A DNA stretch of 64,000 bases from Paraburkholderia hospita (lineage in GTDB: Bacteria; Pseudomonadota; Gammaproteobacteria; Burkholderiales; Burkholderiaceae): NCBI RefSeq assembly GCF_002902965.1, contig NZ_CP026106.1, forward strand, positions 682,001 to 746,000, given 5' to 3'. This document shows positions 45,686 to 55,286 of this stretch, one piece after another. The notes under the pieces are model-generated. The model was not told where the DNA came from. It was given only the letters and a program-made list of their open reading frames with translations, and made no database searches. Within the stretch, counting starts at the first letter, position 1; every line of letters starts with the position of its first letter. The translations under genes and the position numbers were made by a program.

Positions 45686-46581
45686 CAGCGCAGATCATCG
45701 ACGGCCGGCACCTTGCGCGACGGCTGCGCGCGCGCTTTCGCGAGCGCGTCGCGGCCCTGTCCGCGCGAGGTGTCGTGCCCGGTCTCGCCGTGGTGCTGGT
45801 CGGCGACAACCCTGCGTCGGAGCTGTACGTCGCGAACAAGGTGCGAGCCTGCGAGGATTGCGGCGTGCGCTCGTTCATGCACAGGTTCCACGCGGATTGC
45901 CGGGAAACGGAACTCCTCGATCGTATTGCCGCGCTCAACGTCGAGCGCAGCACGCACGGCATTCTGGTGCAACTGCCGTTGCCGCCGCAGATCAACGTGC
46001 GGCGCGTGCTGGAAAGCATCGTCGTCGACAAGGACGTCGACGGTTTCCATCTTTACAACGTGGGCGCGCTGGTGGTCGGCAATTCGATCTTTCCGCCGTG
46101 CACGCCGTATGGCGTTCAGCTTCTGCTGGAGACGACGGGTATCGACGTGGCGGGGAAGAACGTCGTGGTGGTCGGCGCGAGCAACATCGTCGGCAAGCCG
46201 ATGGCGTTGATGCTGCTGCAGAAGGAAGCCACCGTCACCGTGTGTCACGTGAAAACGCGCGACCTTGCGCAACACACGATTCACGCTGACATTCTGGTCG
46301 TCGCCGCAGGCAAGCCGGGTCTCATCAAGGCGGAGATGGTGAAGGAAGGCGCGATCGTGATCGACGTCGGGATCAATCGCACGTCGGATGGGCGCATCGT
46401 CGGCGATGTCGATTTCGAGCCCGTGCGCGAGCGGGCATCATGGATTACGCCCGTGCCGGGCGGCGTGGGACCGATGACGGTCACGATGCTGATCGAGAAC
46501 ACGCTGCGATCGGCCGAGCGGTTTGCGGATGGGGAAGCGTTTCATCCGCCGCAGCCCTTCTGGCAGGTGCCAGCAGGGTAG
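45682..46581 (+). CDS. folD: Bifunctional methylene-THF dehydrogenase/methenyl-THF cyclohydrolase
   Basis: 299 residues. It converts 5,10-methylene-THF to 10-formyl-THF through methenyl-THF with NADP. The substrate-binding half contains YVANKVRACEDCGV (catalytic Lys) and GILVQLPLP. The nucleotide-binding half contains VVVGASNIVGKPMALML and ends in the PGGVGPMTVTMLIENT signature. The ATGA overlap with mgsC places it in the purU-sox-mgs operon, linking the methylene-THF made by SoxA to PurU. Confidence 0.96.
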   Translation: MTAQIIDGRHLARRLRARFRERVAALSARGVVPGLAVVLVGDNPASELYVANKVRACEDCGVRSFMHRFHADCRETELLDRIAALNVERSTHGILVQLPLPPQINVRRVLESIVVDKDVDGFHLYNVGALVVGNSIFPPCTPYGVQLLLETTGIDVAGKNVVVVGASNIVGKPMALMLLQKEATVTVCHVKTRDLAQHTIHADILVVAAGKPGLIKAEMVKEGAIVIDVGINRTSDGRIVGDVDFEPVRERASWITPVPGGVGPMTVTMLIENTLRSAERFADGEAFHPPQPFWQVPAG

Positions 46582-46629
46582 GGACAAAGAACAAAGCGAT
46601 ACGGCGTTGACGATTGCAGGAGACCTCTA

Positions 46630-48081
46630 ATGGCTGACGATACACGCAACGCACTCGAAACCGCTGCGCGGCTCGCGCTCGCATTTCACGACTCGCGCGC
46701 GTCGCGCCCAACGGGTCCGATAGCGAGCTTCCACGAGTTGAGCGCAGCGTTCGGCGGCCCGACGCCGGAACAAGGCGAGCCCGCCGATGCCGTCATCGCG
46801 CGGCTCTCGGCCATTGCTGAGCCAGGTTTGCTCGGCACGGCGGGGCCGCGCTTTTTCGGCTGGGTTGCGGGCGGCTCGCATCCCGCCGCCGTCGCGGCGG
46901 ACTGGCTCACGAGCATCTGGGGACAAAATGCCGCGACCTGGCACGGCGCGCCTGCGGCTGCCGTCGCGGAACAGGTGGTGGCGGGCTGGTTCCTCGATAT
47001 GCTGGATCTGCCGCGCGACTGCTCGGTCGGTTTCACCACGGGCGCGACGATGAGCAATTTCGTTTGCCTCGCGGCGGCTCGCGACGCCGTGCTGCGGCAG
47101 GCGGCCTGGGACGTCGAGGCCGACGGTCTGTGCGGCGCGCCGCCCATCTCCGTGTACGTCGGCGAAGGCGTACACGCGGGCGTGTTGGCCGCGCTGCGCT
47201 ATCTGGGCATCGGCGAGCGGCGTGTCATCCGGATCGCCGCCGACGAGTCGGGCCGCATGCAGGTCTCCGCGTTGCGGGAGGCGCTCGCGCAACATTCGGG
47301 ACCGCTCATCGTGATCGCCCAGGCGGGACACATGATGACAGGCGCGTTCGATCCCGTCGGCGAGATCGCGGCGTGTACGCACGAGCATGGCGGATGGGTT
47401 CACGTCGATGCGGCGTTCGGGCTGTGGGTCAGAGCAAGCCCGCAGCACAGGGATCTTGCAGCCGGCATCGAAGACGCGGATTCATGGGCTGCCGACGCGC
47501 ACAAGTGGCTGCAAGCACCCTATGAAACCGGCTGCGCGTTCGTACGCGATGCCGCCGCTCACCGTCGCGCGATGTCGATTAACGCGAGCTATCTGCCGCA
47601 AGCAGATGAAGGCGTTCGCGACCCTGTGCACTACACGCCGGAGCTGTCGCGCCGCGCACGCGGCTTTGCGCTCTGGGCGCTCGTGCGCTCGCTCGGCAGG
47701 CAGGGCATCGCGGCGATGGTCGAACGCCATTGCGCGCTCGCGCGGCGCATGGCACGCCGGCTTGCGTTGGGTCCCGGTGTCGCGCTGCTCAACGAGGTCG
47801 AGTTGAACCAGGTGATCGTGCGCTTCGGTTCGGCCTATGACGTCTCGCTCGCCGACGAACTGACGCTGCGCGCGATCGAACGTATCCGGGCGCAGGGCAT
47901 CTGCGATGTGCGCGCGGCGCGCTGGCAAGGGCGCGCGGTGATGCGTCTGTCGGTCATCTCGTGGGCCACGACGGAGCACGACGCGGATCGTGCCGCCGAT
48001 GCGATTCTGTCGGCATGGGATCAGGTGCATGGCGACTACCTGTGTCAGGAACGGGAAGCGATGGCATTGGCATTCGGATAA
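46630..48081 (+). CDS. Group II PLP-dependent amino-acid decarboxylase, substrate unknown
   Basis: 483 residues; AGGAGACC upstream. A fold-type I PLP enzyme of the aromatic/glutamate decarboxylase group: FTTGATMSNFVCLAAARD, HVDAAFGLWV and the PLP lysine Lys292 in ADAHKWLQAPYETG. It is full length for the family. It lies 48 bases after folD in the same direction and is probably the last gene of the operon. No step of known methylotrophic pathways needs it, so its substrate (an amino acid or amine precursor) is open. Confidence 0.88.
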   Translation: MADDTRNALETAARLALAFHDSRASRPTGPIASFHELSAAFGGPTPEQGEPADAVIARLSAIAEPGLLGTAGPRFFGWVAGGSHPAAVAADWLTSIWGQNAATWHGAPAAAVAEQVVAGWFLDMLDLPRDCSVGFTTGATMSNFVCLAAARDAVLRQAAWDVEADGLCGAPPISVYVGEGVHAGVLAALRYLGIGERRVIRIAADESGRMQVSALREALAQHSGPLIVIAQAGHMMTGAFDPVGEIAACTHEHGGWVHVDAAFGLWVRASPQHRDLAAGIEDADSWAADAHKWLQAPYETGCAFVRDAAAHRRAMSINASYLPQADEGVRDPVHYTPELSRRARGFALWALVRSLGRQGIAAMVERHCALARRMARRLALGPGVALLNEVELNQVIVRFGSAYDVSLADELTLRAIERIRAQGICDVRAARWQGRAVMRLSVISWATTEHDADRAADAILSAWDQVHGDYLCQEREAMALAFG

Positions 48082-48105
48082 GCGTTGCTCAAGCGCTGTA
48101 CTTTT

Positions 48106-48143
48106 GCGGGCGGTCCGTCAACTTCGACGGGCCGCCCGCTTTT
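48106..48143 (+). terminator. Terminator at the end of the purU-to-decarboxylase operon
   Basis: 14-base-pair stem (48106-48119 with 48126-48139, one G-U pair), six-base loop, then TTTT on the plus strand. It lies between the convergent decarboxylase and malyl-CoA lyase genes. Confidence 0.8.
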
Positions 48144-48148
48144 CGCAT

Positions 48149-49132
48149 TTATCGCTTGTTGCCGCCGCCGATCGCATCTGCCGTTGCGAGCAGCGCCTCG
48201 GCCATGCGGATGCTCGCTGCGTCGATCAGCCGGCCATCCAGCGAGACAGCCCCTTTGCCTTCCTTCGCGGCCTGCGCCATCGCCTCCATGATGCGGCGCG
48301 CCTTGGTCACTTCCGCTTCGGCGGGCGTGAACACGCGGTTGGCGAGTTCGATCTGCGACGGATGGATCGCCCATTTCCCCTCATAACCCAGCACGGCTGC
48401 GCGGCGCGCGGCGGCATCGTAGCCATCGGGATCGCTGAAATCACCGAACGGTCCGTCGATGGGACGCAGCCCATAGGCGCGGCAGGCCACCATCATCCGC
48501 GTTTGCGCGGCGTGCCACTGATCACCCCAGTAGTAATCGCGCTCGCCGCGCTCATTCTTGTCCGTGAGCACACCGTAGTCGCGATTCACGCCGCCGATCA
48601 CCGTCGTGCGCGCGCGCGTCGATGCCGCATAGTCCGCGACGCCGAACGACATGGCTTCGAGACGGCGGCTCGACTGCGCGATGCTCTCGACGTTCGCCAT
48701 GCCGAGCGCGGTTTCGATCAGCACTTCGAAGCCGATCCGGCGGGTGCGCTGGCGGGCTGCCTCGATCTGCGTGACGAGCATATCGACGGCGTACACGTCC
48801 GCGGCCACGCCGACCTTCGGAATCAGGATCATGTCGAGACGCGGACACGCTTCGACGATATCGACGACATCGCGATACATGTAGTGCGTATCGAGTCCGT
48901 TGATACGGACCATCATCGTCTTGCTTCCCCAATCGATATCGTTAAGCCCTTCGACGATGTTCTTGCGTGCCTGCTCCTTGTCGTCCGGGGCGACGGCGTC
49001 TTCGCAGTCGAGGAAGATGATGTCCGCGGCCGAGCGCGCGGCTTTTTCGAACATCGCGGGATTCGAGCCGGGCACGGCCAGCTCGGAACGGTGCAACCGC
49101 GCTTTGGCTTGCTCGATGACAGTGAAGCTCAT
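48149..49132 (-). CDS. mclA: L-malyl-CoA/beta-methylmalyl-CoA lyase (serine cycle)
   Basis: 327 residues. CitE-like TIM barrel that splits malyl-CoA into acetyl-CoA and glyoxylate. Conserved motifs are RSELAVPGSNPAMFEKAARSAAD, IFLDCEDAVAP (metal-binding acids), VRINGLDT, and ADYAAS, with the C-terminal lid. It is last of the glyA-to-mcl minus-strand run. The neighbours (malate-CoA ligase genes mtkAB and ppc) support the serine-cycle assignment over a citrate lyase beta subunit. Confidence 0.92.
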   Translation of the reverse strand: MSFTVIEQAKARLHRSELAVPGSNPAMFEKAARSAADIIFLDCEDAVAPDDKEQARKNIVEGLNDIDWGSKTMMVRINGLDTHYMYRDVVDIVEACPRLDMILIPKVGVAADVYAVDMLVTQIEAARQRTRRIGFEVLIETALGMANVESIAQSSRRLEAMSFGVADYAASTRARTTVIGGVNRDYGVLTDKNERGERDYYWGDQWHAAQTRMMVACRAYGLRPIDGPFGDFSDPDGYDAAARRAAVLGYEGKWAIHPSQIELANRVFTPAEAEVTKARRIMEAMAQAAKEGKGAVSLDGRLIDAASIRMAEALLATADAIGGGNKR

Positions 49133-49181
49133 ACGGGTTCTCCTGAAGTCATTTCATTGAAGGCATGACGGCAACGGGCGC

Positions 49182-52100
49182 CTAGCCCGTCGCGCCGAAG
49201 CCCGATGCGATGCAGTTGATGGACAGCAGCAGCGGCACCTGATACGCGCGCCGCTGTCGTTCCGTTTGTGACGAACGGTAGAGACGTAGCAGTTCGATCT
49301 GCTGGCGGCTAACGAGATCGATAGCGGGCAAACGGCGCTGCAGACGCGCATGGAACTTCGGAAAGCGGGTGCCCAGTCCGGACGAGCCCGTGAGCGTTTG
49401 CACCATCTTCACCGTGAGCCTGAATTCGGCTTCGATCTGCGCGAAGATCGTGTCGCGGATCGCTTCATCGGGCACGAGGCTCGCGTACTCGCGTGCAATG
49501 TCGAGATTGACCTGGGCCAGCGTCTTTTCGACCTCGTCGATGACGAGCCGGAACAGCCGCGATTCGTCGAACATTCGCCGCAGCAGGTCGATCCCGCGTT
49601 CCTGCCGCACCGAAAGGAAGCCTTCGATCGCGCTGCCCACGCCGTACCAGCCCGTCAGCGCGTGCCGGTTCTGCGACCATGCGAACACCCACGGAATCGC
49701 GCGCAGATCCTGCAAGCTCGTTGCGCCGAAGCGGCGGGCAGGGCGCGAGCCCATGTTGAGCATCGACAGTTCTTCGAGCGGGCTGGCCGCCTGGAAATAC
49801 GCGAGCATGCCCGGCTGCTCGATGAACTTCGCATACGCGGCCCGCGACGCGCCCGAGAGCGCTTCCATGGCTTCATCGAATTCGCCCTTCGGCAGCAACG
49901 CTTCTTCGCGCTCCGACTTCAGCGTATGTTCGAGTACGCTCGACGCAAGCAACTCGACGTGATACTGCGCCGTGCCGCGATTCGCGTATTTGAACGACAC
50001 CACTTCGCCCTGTTCGGTCACGCGAAAACGTCCTTTGACCGAGCCGGCGGGCAAAGCGGCGACGGCGCGGCCAGCCGGTATGCCGCCCCGGCTCACCGAC
50101 CCGCCGCGTCCGTGGAAGAACGCGATCGTGACGCCCAGTTCATCGCCGAGCCGCTTGATCTTCGTCTGCGCTTTCGACAATTCCCAGTTGCTCGCGAAAA
50201 ATCCGCCGTCCTTGTTCGAATCCGAATAGCCGATCATGATTTCCTGCACGCCGCCCTGTGCGCGAATGCTGCGGCGGACCATCGGCACGGCCAGCAGTTC
50301 GCGCAGGATTTCGGGCGCGCGGCGCAAGTCGTCGATGGTTTCGAGCAGGGGCACGACGGGTAACGTGCAGCTTTCCGTCCCGGCTGCGTCGGAAAAGAGA
50401 CCGGCCTCCTTGGCAAGCAGATAGACCCCGAGCACATCGCTCGCCCGATGCGTCATGCTCAGAATGAACGCGCCGAATGCATTGCGATCCACCTGCTGGC
50501 GCATCTCGCGCGCCGTGCGGAAAATCTGCAGCGTCTGTGCCTCGTCGAATGGCAGCGAATCGAAGCGGCGTTCCCGCTCCTGCTCGCTGTCCGAGGGTTG
50601 GGCCAGTTCGCTGAGCAGCCACGCTTTCCATTCGGGCGAGTCGCTGGCGGGCGGCTCGCCGGATGTGCCACAGGTCGCGCGCCACAACGCGCGCAGCGCC
50701 TGCTCGATCACCGTCGTGTTCTGACGCAGGTCGAGCTGCACGGTGCTGAAGCGAAACGTCTCCACTTCTTGCCGCAACGGTCGTACGAGCATATGCGCCA
50801 GTTGCGCGCTGCCCGTCGCAAAGAGCGTCTGCTCGATCACCAGCAGATCAGCGGCAAGCTCGTCGGCGCTCGTGTAGCCACCTTGAACGGGCGTGCCGTC
50901 GGCGGGCCGGCTTGCGTTGGCAAGCGACCCGTCGAGCCGGCGCAAGATGCACGTCAGGTATTGACGGAACAGTTCGCCCGGATTGCGCGACGCGACCGAC
51001 GTGGCCTCGCCGCTGCGCATCAGCGCGCGCGCCAGCGCTTCGTGGAAACTGTCCGGCACAGGCAATGCCTCGGACGTGATACTCAGCATCTGCGTCAGTT
51101 CGACGAGACGCAGCCGGTAGCGCTTCAGGCACGCAAGCCGGTTCTCATGCAGCGTGGCGCGCGTGACGCTGTCGTCGACGAAGGGATTGCCGTCGCGGTC
51201 TCCGCCTATCCACGAACCAAACTGGAAAAAACGCGGCATGTCGAAGCGCTCGCCCGGATAGTGACGCGCGAGCGCGCTCTCCAGCTTGTCGAACAGCAGT
51301 GGCACGGCTTCGAACAGCGTCTCGCTGAAAAAGTGCAGACCCCACGCGACTTCCTGTGCGACCGTGGGTTTTTCGAGCCGCAGCTCGCCGCTCATCCACA
51401 ACAGCTCGATATCGTTCCTGAGCGCGAGGATGAGCGTGTGGCGTTCGCGCGGTGTCCAGCGCGGCGATTCGAGTTCCATCAGACGCCGGTAGATGCGCCG
51501 ATGGATTTCGAGCACCGTGACACGCTTGGCTTCCGTTGGGTGGGCCGTCAGTACGGGGCGCACCTTCATCTGACTCAGCGCGTCACGCACTTCGGCGGCA
51601 GGAATGCCCGCCTCGGCCGCTTCGGCAATCACCCGCGCAAACGAATCGGGCAACCAGTCGTAGCCGCCTTCGATCTCGATCTCCCGGCGGCGGCGCATCG
51701 CGGTACTCTGCTCGGCGATGCTGAGCAGCTGGAACCACATGCCTTGCGCCTGCAGCATGCGCCTCAGGATGACGCGCGCGGTACGATCATCCATCCGCTC
51801 GCGCATCAGTTCCGTCATCGATTCATGCGCCGACTCGCCCATCAGCGTGCGTTCAACCTCCGGCTGGCGGCTGCGCGCAATGTCGCGCAACAGTTCTGAA
51901 AGCAACTCGATGACAGCGTATTCGTAATCTTCCGCGCTGAGCGCGGGCAGGGCAGCCGACGCGATCGCGAGCTCGTGCAGCCCGCCAACTTCAGCGTCGG
52001 CGTGCCTGCTCGCGGGGAAGGGGCGCACAACCTCGACGCGCGGCGGGTCGGGTTGTGGTTCTGGGCCGTAGCCCCAATCAGGCAACGCGGCGCGTGACAT
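49182..52100 (-). CDS. ppc: Phosphoenolpyruvate carboxylase (serine cycle)
   Basis: 972 residues from ATG 52100; an earlier in-frame TTG at 52121 is possible. It carboxylates PEP to oxaloacetate. Catalytic motifs are VLTAHPTEAKR, the Arg-rich GSWIGGDRDGNP, MIGYSDSNKDGG and FFHGRGGSVSRGG. It starts inside the last codons of mtkB (23-base overlap), so it is translationally coupled. A separate anaplerotic Ppc may exist elsewhere. In this run the enzyme supplies the malate side of the serine cycle. Confidence 0.95.
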   Translation of the reverse strand: MSRAALPDWGYGPEPQPDPPRVEVVRPFPASRHADAEVGGLHELAIASAALPALSAEDYEYAVIELLSELLRDIARSRQPEVERTLMGESAHESMTELMRERMDDRTARVILRRMLQAQGMWFQLLSIAEQSTAMRRRREIEIEGGYDWLPDSFARVIAEAAEAGIPAAEVRDALSQMKVRPVLTAHPTEAKRVTVLEIHRRIYRRLMELESPRWTPRERHTLILALRNDIELLWMSGELRLEKPTVAQEVAWGLHFFSETLFEAVPLLFDKLESALARHYPGERFDMPRFFQFGSWIGGDRDGNPFVDDSVTRATLHENRLACLKRYRLRLVELTQMLSITSEALPVPDSFHEALARALMRSGEATSVASRNPGELFRQYLTCILRRLDGSLANASRPADGTPVQGGYTSADELAADLLVIEQTLFATGSAQLAHMLVRPLRQEVETFRFSTVQLDLRQNTTVIEQALRALWRATCGTSGEPPASDSPEWKAWLLSELAQPSDSEQERERRFDSLPFDEAQTLQIFRTAREMRQQVDRNAFGAFILSMTHRASDVLGVYLLAKEAGLFSDAAGTESCTLPVVPLLETIDDLRRAPEILRELLAVPMVRRSIRAQGGVQEIMIGYSDSNKDGGFFASNWELSKAQTKIKRLGDELGVTIAFFHGRGGSVSRGGIPAGRAVAALPAGSVKGRFRVTEQGEVVSFKYANRGTAQYHVELLASSVLEHTLKSEREEALLPKGEFDEAMEALSGASRAAYAKFIEQPGMLAYFQAASPLEELSMLNMGSRPARRFGATSLQDLRAIPWVFAWSQNRHALTGWYGVGSAIEGFLSVRQERGIDLLRRMFDESRLFRLVIDEVEKTLAQVNLDIAREYASLVPDEAIRDTIFAQIEAEFRLTVKMVQTLTGSSGLGTRFPKFHARLQRRLPAIDLVSRQQIELLRLYRSSQTERQRRAYQVPLLLSINCIASGFGATG

Positions 52101-52983
52101 GGTCTTCGAGCACAGAGGCAACCGTGGAACCCAGCTCGGACGCGCTGGGCGCCACCGAGAGGCCGTAGGACATCATGATTTCCGCTTTCTCCGCCGCGCT
52201 GTCGCCCGCTGCCGAGATAATCGCGCCCGCGTGTCCCATGCGCCGTCCCTTGGGCGCCGTCAGACCGGCCACATAGCCGACGACGGGTTTCGTCATATGC
52301 TCGCTGACCCACTTGGCGGCTTCGGCTTCCTGCGGGCCGCCAATCTCGCCGATCATCACGACAGCCTCGGTCTCGGGGTCCTGCTCGAACAGTTTCAGAT
52401 GATCGAGGAACGAGCTGCCGTTGATGGGATCGCCGCCGATGCCGACGCTCGTCGTGACGCCGAGGCCGAGCGCATTGAGCTGCGCGGCGGCTTCATAGCC
52501 GAGCGTGCCCGAGCGCGACACGATGCCGATATTGCCGCGCCGGTAGATGTTGCCCGGCATGATGCCGAGCATCGCGCGTCCGGCGCTGATGATGCCCGCG
52601 CAGTTCGGGCCGACCACCATCGTGCGGGTTTCCTTCGGATAACGCAGCAGATAGCGTTTGACGCGCATCATGTCCTGCGCCGGGATGCCGTCGGTAATCA
52701 CGCAGACGAGTTGCAGGCCGGCGTCGGCGGCTTCCATGATGGCGTCGGCACAGTAGGGCGGCGGCACGAACACGAGGCTCGCGGTGGCGCCCGTTTCGCG
52801 CACGGCGTCTTTCACGGTGTCGAACACGGGGCGTTCGAGATGAAGCTGTCCGCCCTTGCCCGGCGTGACGCCGCCGACCACGTTGGTGCCGTATTCGATC
52901 ATCTCTTTCGCATGGAACGACGCCTTGTCGCCCGTGAAGCCCTGCACGATGACGCGGGTGTTTTCGTCGATCAGGATACTCAT
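52078..52983 (-). CDS. mtkB: Malate-CoA ligase alpha subunit (MtkB; succinyl-CoA ligase family)
   Basis: 301 residues. CoA-binding domain (about 5-100, [23 protein letters not shown] is the start of the family) and ligase domain with the phosphohistidine His in MGHAGAIIS. It pairs with MtkA to make malyl-CoA from malate, CoA and ATP. The order mtkA-mtkB-ppc-mcl is that of the Methylobacterium serine-cycle cluster. Sequence alone resembles succinyl-CoA synthetase alpha; context decides. Confidence 0.9.
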   Translation of the reverse strand: MSILIDENTRVIVQGFTGDKASFHAKEMIEYGTNVVGGVTPGKGGQLHLERPVFDTVKDAVRETGATASLVFVPPPYCADAIMEAADAGLQLVCVITDGIPAQDMMRVKRYLLRYPKETRTMVVGPNCAGIISAGRAMLGIMPGNIYRRGNIGIVSRSGTLGYEAAAQLNALGLGVTTSVGIGGDPINGSSFLDHLKLFEQDPETEAVVMIGEIGGPQEAEAAKWVSEHMTKPVVGYVAGLTAPKGRRMGHAGAIISAAGDSAAEKAEIMMSYGLSVAPSASELGSTVASVLEDHVTRRVA

Positions 52984-52994
52984 GTCCGTTCTCC

Positions 52995-54182
52995 TTATCT
53001 GGGGTTGCCGGCCTGGCGGGCGCGGTGCGCCTTGGAGGCCTCGACGGCCTTTTGCGCCGCTTCCAGCAGCGATTGCGCCGCGATGATGGGCAAGCCGCTT
53101 TCCTTGATGATGCGTCGTCCTTCTTCGACGTTGGTACCCGCCAGACGCACGACGAGAGGCACCCTCAGGCCGCGGGCAGCCTGCACGACTCCCTCGGCAA
53201 CCCAGTCGCAGCGATTGATGCCGGCGAAAATATTGACGAGCACGGCCGAAACATTCTGGTCCGACAGCACGAGGCGAAACGCGGCCGCCACGCGCTCGGG
53301 CGATGCGCCTCCGCCGACGTCGAGGAAGTTTGCCGGCTCGCCGCCTGCGTACTTGATCGTGTCCATGGTGGCCATCGCGAGGCCGGCGCCATTGATGATG
53401 CAGCCGATATCGCCGTCGAGCCCCACGTAGTTCAGCCCGAACTGCGCCGCTTCCGCTTCGCGCGGATCTTCCTGCGCCGCGTCGCGCATCTCGGACACGT
53501 GCGGGTGGCGAAACAGGCCGTTGTCGTCGAACGAAATCTTCGCGTCGAGGGCGATCACGCGGTCGTCATCGGTGACGACGAGGGGATTGATCTCGACCAT
53601 CGTCGCGTCGAGGTCGCGAAACGCGCGATACGCGCCCATGATCGCGTTGACGGCGCGGCTCACCTGCTTGATGTTCAAGCCAAGGCCGAAGGCGATCTCG
53701 CGCGCCTGGAAGGGCTGCAAGCCGACGGCTGGCTCGACCACTGTCTGAAGAACGGCGCCCGGGTTGGTGCGCACCACTTCTTCGATATCCATGCCGCCCT
53801 GTGCGGAAGCGATCACGCGCACGCGTTCCGCCTTGCGGTCGAGCACGATGCCGAGATAGATCTCGCGCTCGAATTTCTCGGCGACCTCCACGTACACACG
53901 CTCGACGACTTTGCCTTCCGGTCCCGTCTGGATCGTCACGAGCTGCTTGCCGAACAGCGCGGTCGCCGCCTCGTGCACATCGTGATAGGTCTCGCACAGC
54001 TTGATGCCGCCCGCCTTGCCGCGCGCGCCCGAATGAATCTGCGCCTTGACGGCCCAGTGCCAGCCGCCGAGTTCCGTGGCGCAGTAGACGGCCTGATCCG
54101 GCGTGTAGGCGACCGCGCCGCGCTGGATCGGCACGCCGAAGCCAGACAGCAGGTCTTTGGCCTGATACTCGTGAATGTCCAT
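52995..54182 (-). CDS. mtkA: Malate-CoA ligase beta subunit (MtkA)
   Basis: 395 residues. ATP-grasp domain at the N-terminus ([40 protein letters not shown]) and a CoA-ligase domain with [16 protein letters not shown]. With MtkB it activates malate to malyl-CoA. It starts 38 bases after the hydroxypyruvate reductase stop; MtkB starts 12 bases after its own stop. It was chosen over sucC on the basis of its serine-cycle neighbours. Confidence 0.9.
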   Translation of the reverse strand: MDIHEYQAKDLLSGFGVPIQRGAVAYTPDQAVYCATELGGWHWAVKAQIHSGARGKAGGIKLCETYHDVHEAATALFGKQLVTIQTGPEGKVVERVYVEVAEKFEREIYLGIVLDRKAERVRVIASAQGGMDIEEVVRTNPGAVLQTVVEPAVGLQPFQAREIAFGLGLNIKQVSRAVNAIMGAYRAFRDLDATMVEINPLVVTDDDRVIALDAKISFDDNGLFRHPHVSEMRDAAQEDPREAEAAQFGLNYVGLDGDIGCIINGAGLAMATMDTIKYAGGEPANFLDVGGGASPERVAAAFRLVLSDQNVSAVLVNIFAGINRCDWVAEGVVQAARGLRVPLVVRLAGTNVEEGRRIIKESGLPIIAAQSLLEAAQKAVEASKAHRARQAGNPR

Positions 54183-54219
54183 GTCGATGTCTCCGTTTGA
54201 TTGCGTGGTTTGCGAACCG

Positions 54220-55176
54220 TCAGGTCACGAGATTGCGCGGTACGCCGCGCGCGAATGCCTCGATGTTCTCGATCAGCTGGTCGGCCAGCGACTGCATGGC
54301 GTCGTCGGACGCCCATGCAACGTGAGGTGTCAGAATGAAGTTGGGCAGATCGAGCTCGAGCAGCGGATTGCCCGCGACGGGTGGCTCCTGGCTCAGCACG
54401 TCGAAGCCTGCTCCAGCGATCAGTCCTTCCTTGAGCGCCGTGGCGAGCGAGGCTTCGCACACCAGCCCGCCGCGCGCCGTGTTGATCAGCAGGCAGTTGC
54501 GCTTCATGCTGCGCAACTCGTCGAGCCCGATCAGGTTGCGTGTGGCAGGCGTGAGCGGCGCGTGCAGCGAGATCACGTCCGACGCGCGCAGCACCGTGTC
54601 GAGTTCGGCGTATTCGAGGCCAGGCACCCGCGCGCGCTGCGCGTCGTGAGCGGCGAACACCGGGCGCATGCCGAAGCCGCGCGCAATCTGCGCCGTGCCC
54701 TGGCCCAGCGCGCCGCCGCCGATGATGCCAAGCGTCGAGCCATGCAGATCGCGGATCTGATGATCGAAGAAGCAGAACTGCTTGGTCTGCTGCCAGCGTC
54801 CGCTCAGCACGTCGTTGCGGTAAGCGAGCAGGTTGCGCCGCAACGCGAGGATCAGCGCGAACGTGTGCTCGGGCACCGCGTGAGACGCATAGCCGCGAAT
54901 GTTGGCGACGGCGATGCCACGCTCGCGGCAGTACGCCGTATCGACGACGTCATAGCCTGTCGCCGCCACGGCAATCATCTTGATCGACGGGTGCCTGTCG
55001 AGCATGTCGGCTCGCAGCGGCACCTTGTTGGTGATCGCGATGGTGGCGCCTTCGAGCCGCCGCATGACCTCTTGTTCAGAGGTCGACGCGTACTGGACCC
55101 AGTGGTGGTCGAACGTTGGGCGCCTGACATCGGCATTCAGCGTGGAACGGTCGAGAAAAACGATTTCGTGTCGCAT
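54220..55176 (-). CDS. hprA: NAD(P)-dependent hydroxypyruvate reductase/glycerate dehydrogenase (serine cycle)
   Basis: 318 residues. D-isomer-specific 2-hydroxyacid dehydrogenase: nucleotide motif [16 protein letters not shown] (about 148-163), the substrate Arg region (NTARGGLV), catalytic Glu and His near the end ([12 protein letters not shown]). It reduces hydroxypyruvate to glycerate, directly after the aminotransferase step. The order sgaA-hprA-mtkA is conserved with methylotroph clusters. Confidence 0.93.
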   Translation of the reverse strand: MRHEIVFLDRSTLNADVRRPTFDHHWVQYASTSEQEVMRRLEGATIAITNKVPLRADMLDRHPSIKMIAVAATGYDVVDTAYCRERGIAVANIRGYASHAVPEHTFALILALRRNLLAYRNDVLSGRWQQTKQFCFFDHQIRDLHGSTLGIIGGGALGQGTAQIARGFGMRPVFAAHDAQRARVPGLEYAELDTVLRASDVISLHAPLTPATRNLIGLDELRSMKRNCLLINTARGGLVCEASLATALKEGLIAGAGFDVLSQEPPVAGNPLLELDLPNFILTPHVAWASDDAMQSLADQLIENIEAFARGVPRNLVT

Positions 55177-55286
55177 GGTGTCGTGCGTTCCGTAGTGTGG
55201 GCGGGAAGGATGCGACCCGCCGCGCCTGCTTCAGGCAGGCGCGTTCAGGCGGTCGCGCTCATAGAGCCGTGCTCATGCCGCTGTGT

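Noticed and set aside
48149..49132. Citrate lyase beta subunit (citE)
   Set aside because: No citrate lyase alpha or gamma genes are adjacent; the serine-cycle context and motifs favour malyl-CoA lyase.
52078..54182. Succinyl-CoA synthetase (sucCD) of the TCA cycle
   Set aside because: Close in family, but the flanking sgaA, hprA, ppc and malyl-CoA lyase genes point to malate-CoA ligase.
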